Source: Chthoniobacterales bacterium (GTDB lineage: Bacteria > Verrucomicrobiota > Verrucomicrobiia > Chthoniobacterales > DASVRZ01). From it: a stretch of 64,000 nucleotides of DNA. How positions within the stretch are numbered: position 1 is the stretch's first letter; each line of letters begins with the position of its first letter. The stretch lies in NCBI GenBank assembly GCA_039930045.1, contig JBDSQB010000008.1:1-64000 (forward strand). The letters run 5' to 3'. Below, in pieces: positions 62,266-64,000 of the stretch. The translations under genes were made by a program, and so were the position numbers. A model generated the notes under the pieces. The model did not search any database. It was not told where the DNA came from and saw nothing but the letters and a program-made list of their open reading frames with translations.

Positions 62266-64000
62266 ATGTTCCTCACATTAGGGCGTTTCCTCCTTCTTGC
62301 AGTCCTCCCGGCAATCGCCTCTGCCGGTGAGCTCGCCCTCAAGGACGCGATTGGCGGACTTACCGACTTTCCTGTGGCCGTCGATGGACGCGCCGCGGAG
62401 ATCGTAACGGACAAAGCCGAAGCGGACGTCGTGCACATTGCCGCCGATTTACTGGCTTCGGATGTCGAGCGAGTGAGCGGAGTTAAACCAAGGGTTGCGG
62501 TTGCAATAGCCGGCCAGACTACGCCGGTCATCGTCATCGGCACTTTGGGCAAAAGCGCGTTGATCACAGATCTTGTGAAACGCGGCAAACTGGACGACAA
62601 AGGACTCGAAGGTCAGTGGGAGTCCTTTGTCATCACCACCGTCGTCGCTCCCTATCCCGGTATCAATACTGCGCTCGTGATCGTGGGCAGCGACCATCGC
62701 GGCACAGCCTTTGGCGCGCTTTCGCTCTCGGAAGCCATTGGCGTTTCTCCGTGGGAATGGTGGGCCGACGTTCCTCCGCTACCGCGTAAAACGCTGGTCG
62801 TTTCTGCGGAAACACACACGCAGGGGCCACCCTCTGTGAAGTATCGCGGCATTTTCATCAACGATGAGGACTGGGGCATCCGTCCGTGGGCGGCAAAAAC
62901 CTTTGAACCGGAAGCCCAAAACCTCGGTCCGAAGACTTACGCGAAAATCTGTGAGTTGCTCCTCCGATTGAAGGCCAACTCGCTTTGGCCAGCGATGCAT
63001 CCGGGAACGAAGGCATTCAACTCCTTCCCGGAAAACAAGCTCGTCGCCAACCGCTATGGAATCGTAATGGGCTCCTCGCATTGCGAACCGCTCCTGCGCA
63101 ACAACGTCGGTGAATGGGACGGCAAAACACGCGGCGAGTGGAACTACCAGACAAACCGCGCCGGTGTGCTGAATTATTGGGAGGAGCGGGTGGAGGAAAA
63201 CGGACTTTTTGAAAACAACTTCACGTTGGGAATGCGTGGTGTTCACGACGGAGAGATGCCCTTCAAAGGGTCGATGCCGGAGCGTGTGGCATTGATGCAG
63301 CAGATCATCAGAGATCAGCGCGGTTTGCTCACGAAATACGTGAACCCGAAAATCGAGCAGGTGCCGCAGATTTTCATTCCCTACAAGGAGGTGCTCACAA
63401 CCTATCAAAATGGACTCCAAGTGCCCGAGGATGTCACGCTCGTCTGGCCGGACGACAATCACGGCTACATTCGCCGCCTCTCAACGCCGGAGGAGCAGAA
63501 ACGCAGCGGAGGCTCGGGTGTTTACTATCATCTTTCCTATTGGGGCGCACCCGAGGATTACCTCTGGCTTTGCACCACTCCGCCTGCATTGATCTGGGAG
63601 GAAATGCGCAAGGCCTACGATCATGGAGCGCGCAGGCTATGGATTGCGAACGTCGGCGACCTCAAGCCGGCTGAGATCGACTTGGAATTCTTTCTCCGAA
63701 TGGCTTGGGATGTCTCGCAGTGGGACGAAAAAGCGCAGCCGACTTTCCTGGCGCAATGGGCACAGCGAACCTTCGGCAAAACCTCATCCACAGACATAGC
63801 GGCGGTCTTGGATGAGTATTATCGGCTGAACTATCCAGCCAAGCCCGAGCATTTGCTCAAGGCGCAGTTCACGACAAATTACAACGAAATCGGGCAGCGG
63901 CTGCAGCGTTTTACGGCGCTGGTGGAAAAAACCAACGCCATTTACGAAAAGCTCCCGCCTGCGCTACGCGACGCGTTTTACGAACTGGTAGCTTACCCGG
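62266..64000 (+). CDS. GH115 alpha-glucuronidase-like protein (3' end outside window)
   Basis: An open frame of 578 codons running off the window edge. A signal peptide (LGRFLLLAVLPAIASAG) is followed by the GH115 N-terminal and catalytic parts: YRGIFINDEDWGIRPWAAK, LKANSLWPAMHPGTKAFN, YGIVMGSSHCEPLLRNN, NFTLGMRGVHDGEMP, WPDDNHGYIRRL and RRLWIANVGDLKP, all strongly conserved in GH115. These enzymes remove 4-O-methyl-glucuronic acid from xylan side chains, usually in the periplasm or outside the cell. Typical length is 800-1000, so 200-400 residues are missing. The upstream esterase is probably a functional partner. Confidence 0.9.
   Translation, partial: MFLTLGRFLLLAVLPAIASAGELALKDAIGGLTDFPVAVDGRAAEIVTDKAEADVVHIAADLLASDVERVSGVKPRVAVAIAGQTTPVIVIGTLGKSALITDLVKRGKLDDKGLEGQWESFVITTVVAPYPGINTALVIVGSDHRGTAFGALSLSEAIGVSPWEWWADVPPLPRKTLVVSAETHTQGPPSVKYRGIFINDEDWGIRPWAAKTFEPEAQNLGPKTYAKICELLLRLKANSLWPAMHPGTKAFNSFPENKLVANRYGIVMGSSHCEPLLRNNVGEWDGKTRGEWNYQTNRAGVLNYWEERVEENGLFENNFTLGMRGVHDGEMPFKGSMPERVALMQQIIRDQRGLLTKYVNPKIEQVPQIFIPYKEVLTTYQNGLQVPEDVTLVWPDDNHGYIRRLSTPEEQKRSGGSGVYYHLSYWGAPEDYLWLCTTPPALIWEEMRKAYDHGARRLWIANVGDLKPAEIDLEFFLRMAWDVSQWDEKAQPTFLAQWAQRTFGKTSSTDIAAVLDEYYRLNYPAKPEHLLKAQFTTNYNEIGQRLQRFTALVEKTNAIYEKLPPALRDAFYELVAYP

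Overview
The window is a 64 kb piece of a GC-rich bacterial chromosome (roughly 60% GC by eye), most likely from the Verrucomicrobiota, perhaps the Spartobacteria/Chthoniobacterales side. The evidence is indirect: a Minf_1886-type gene (a family named after Methylacidiphilum), an H-X9-DG prepilin, a small cytosolic fibronectin-type-III protein of a kind I associate with this phylum, a didermal envelope (LptABC, KdsA, SurA, outer-membrane barrel), a GH115/CE12 polysaccharide locus, and almost no Shine-Dalgarno sequences. There is no rRNA, CRISPR array or prophage; one tRNA gene, Thr(CGT), is present.

Layout. 0-5 kb: a leftward defence-like pair, a PLD-domain SNF2-type helicase and an N6-adenine methyltransferase resembling type ISP enzymes, the latter cut by the window edge. 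5-7 kb: an accessory zone with degenerate 21-bp tandem repeats, an FN3 protein, a strong terminator and an island of nested palindromes. 7-16 kb: oligoendopeptidase F, an L,D-transpeptidase lipoprotein, then an envelope/signalling block (outer-membrane barrel, FecR-domain adhesin-like protein, cNMP-binding histidine kinase) convergent with a CHASE2 adenylate cyclase, with a perfect 24-bp inverted repeat between them. 16-26 kb: tRNA-Thr, TMEM175-type channel, aspartate aminotransferase, and a long leftward run from a tiny membrane protein through Minf_1886, M16 peptidase, DUF1844, kdsA, lptC, lptA and lptB to a tandem nucleoside diphosphate kinase.

26-44 kb: rightward uppS, an NtrC-type regulator with Glu in place of the phospho-acceptor Asp, a class IV aminotransferase, a triple-PAS hybrid kinase, mfd, a SurA-like isomerase, pdxA and an ABC-2 permease; leftward ridA-pyrE-secA; a rightward receiver-PAS-kinase-receiver protein. 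44-56 kb: rightward housekeeping genes (3D lipoprotein, hisC, mnmE, pyrD, aldo/keto reductase, trpC, glycosyltransferase, Lhr-like helicase, class III aminotransferase, prepilin). 56-61 kb: a PQQ-type dehydrogenase with cytochrome c lipoprotein, and rmlB-rmlD between two YkgJ-type cysteine-cluster genes. 61-64 kb: a CE12 acetylesterase and the first 578 codons of a GH115 alpha-glucuronidase, the start of a plant-polysaccharide locus.

Working together: kdsA/lptABC/surA/secA/uppS build and export the envelope; rmlBD and the GT4 enzyme feed surface glycans; the CHASE2 cyclase could make cAMP read by the neighbouring cNMP-binding kinase. The most unusual signals are the helicase/methyltransferase pair, the cyclase/FecR/kinase block, the palindrome island, a dispersed inverted-repeat element, and sharp local clustering of the pentamer GTTAG/CTAAC in some genes but not their neighbours. 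Functions are assigned from sequence motifs alone; no database search was possible.
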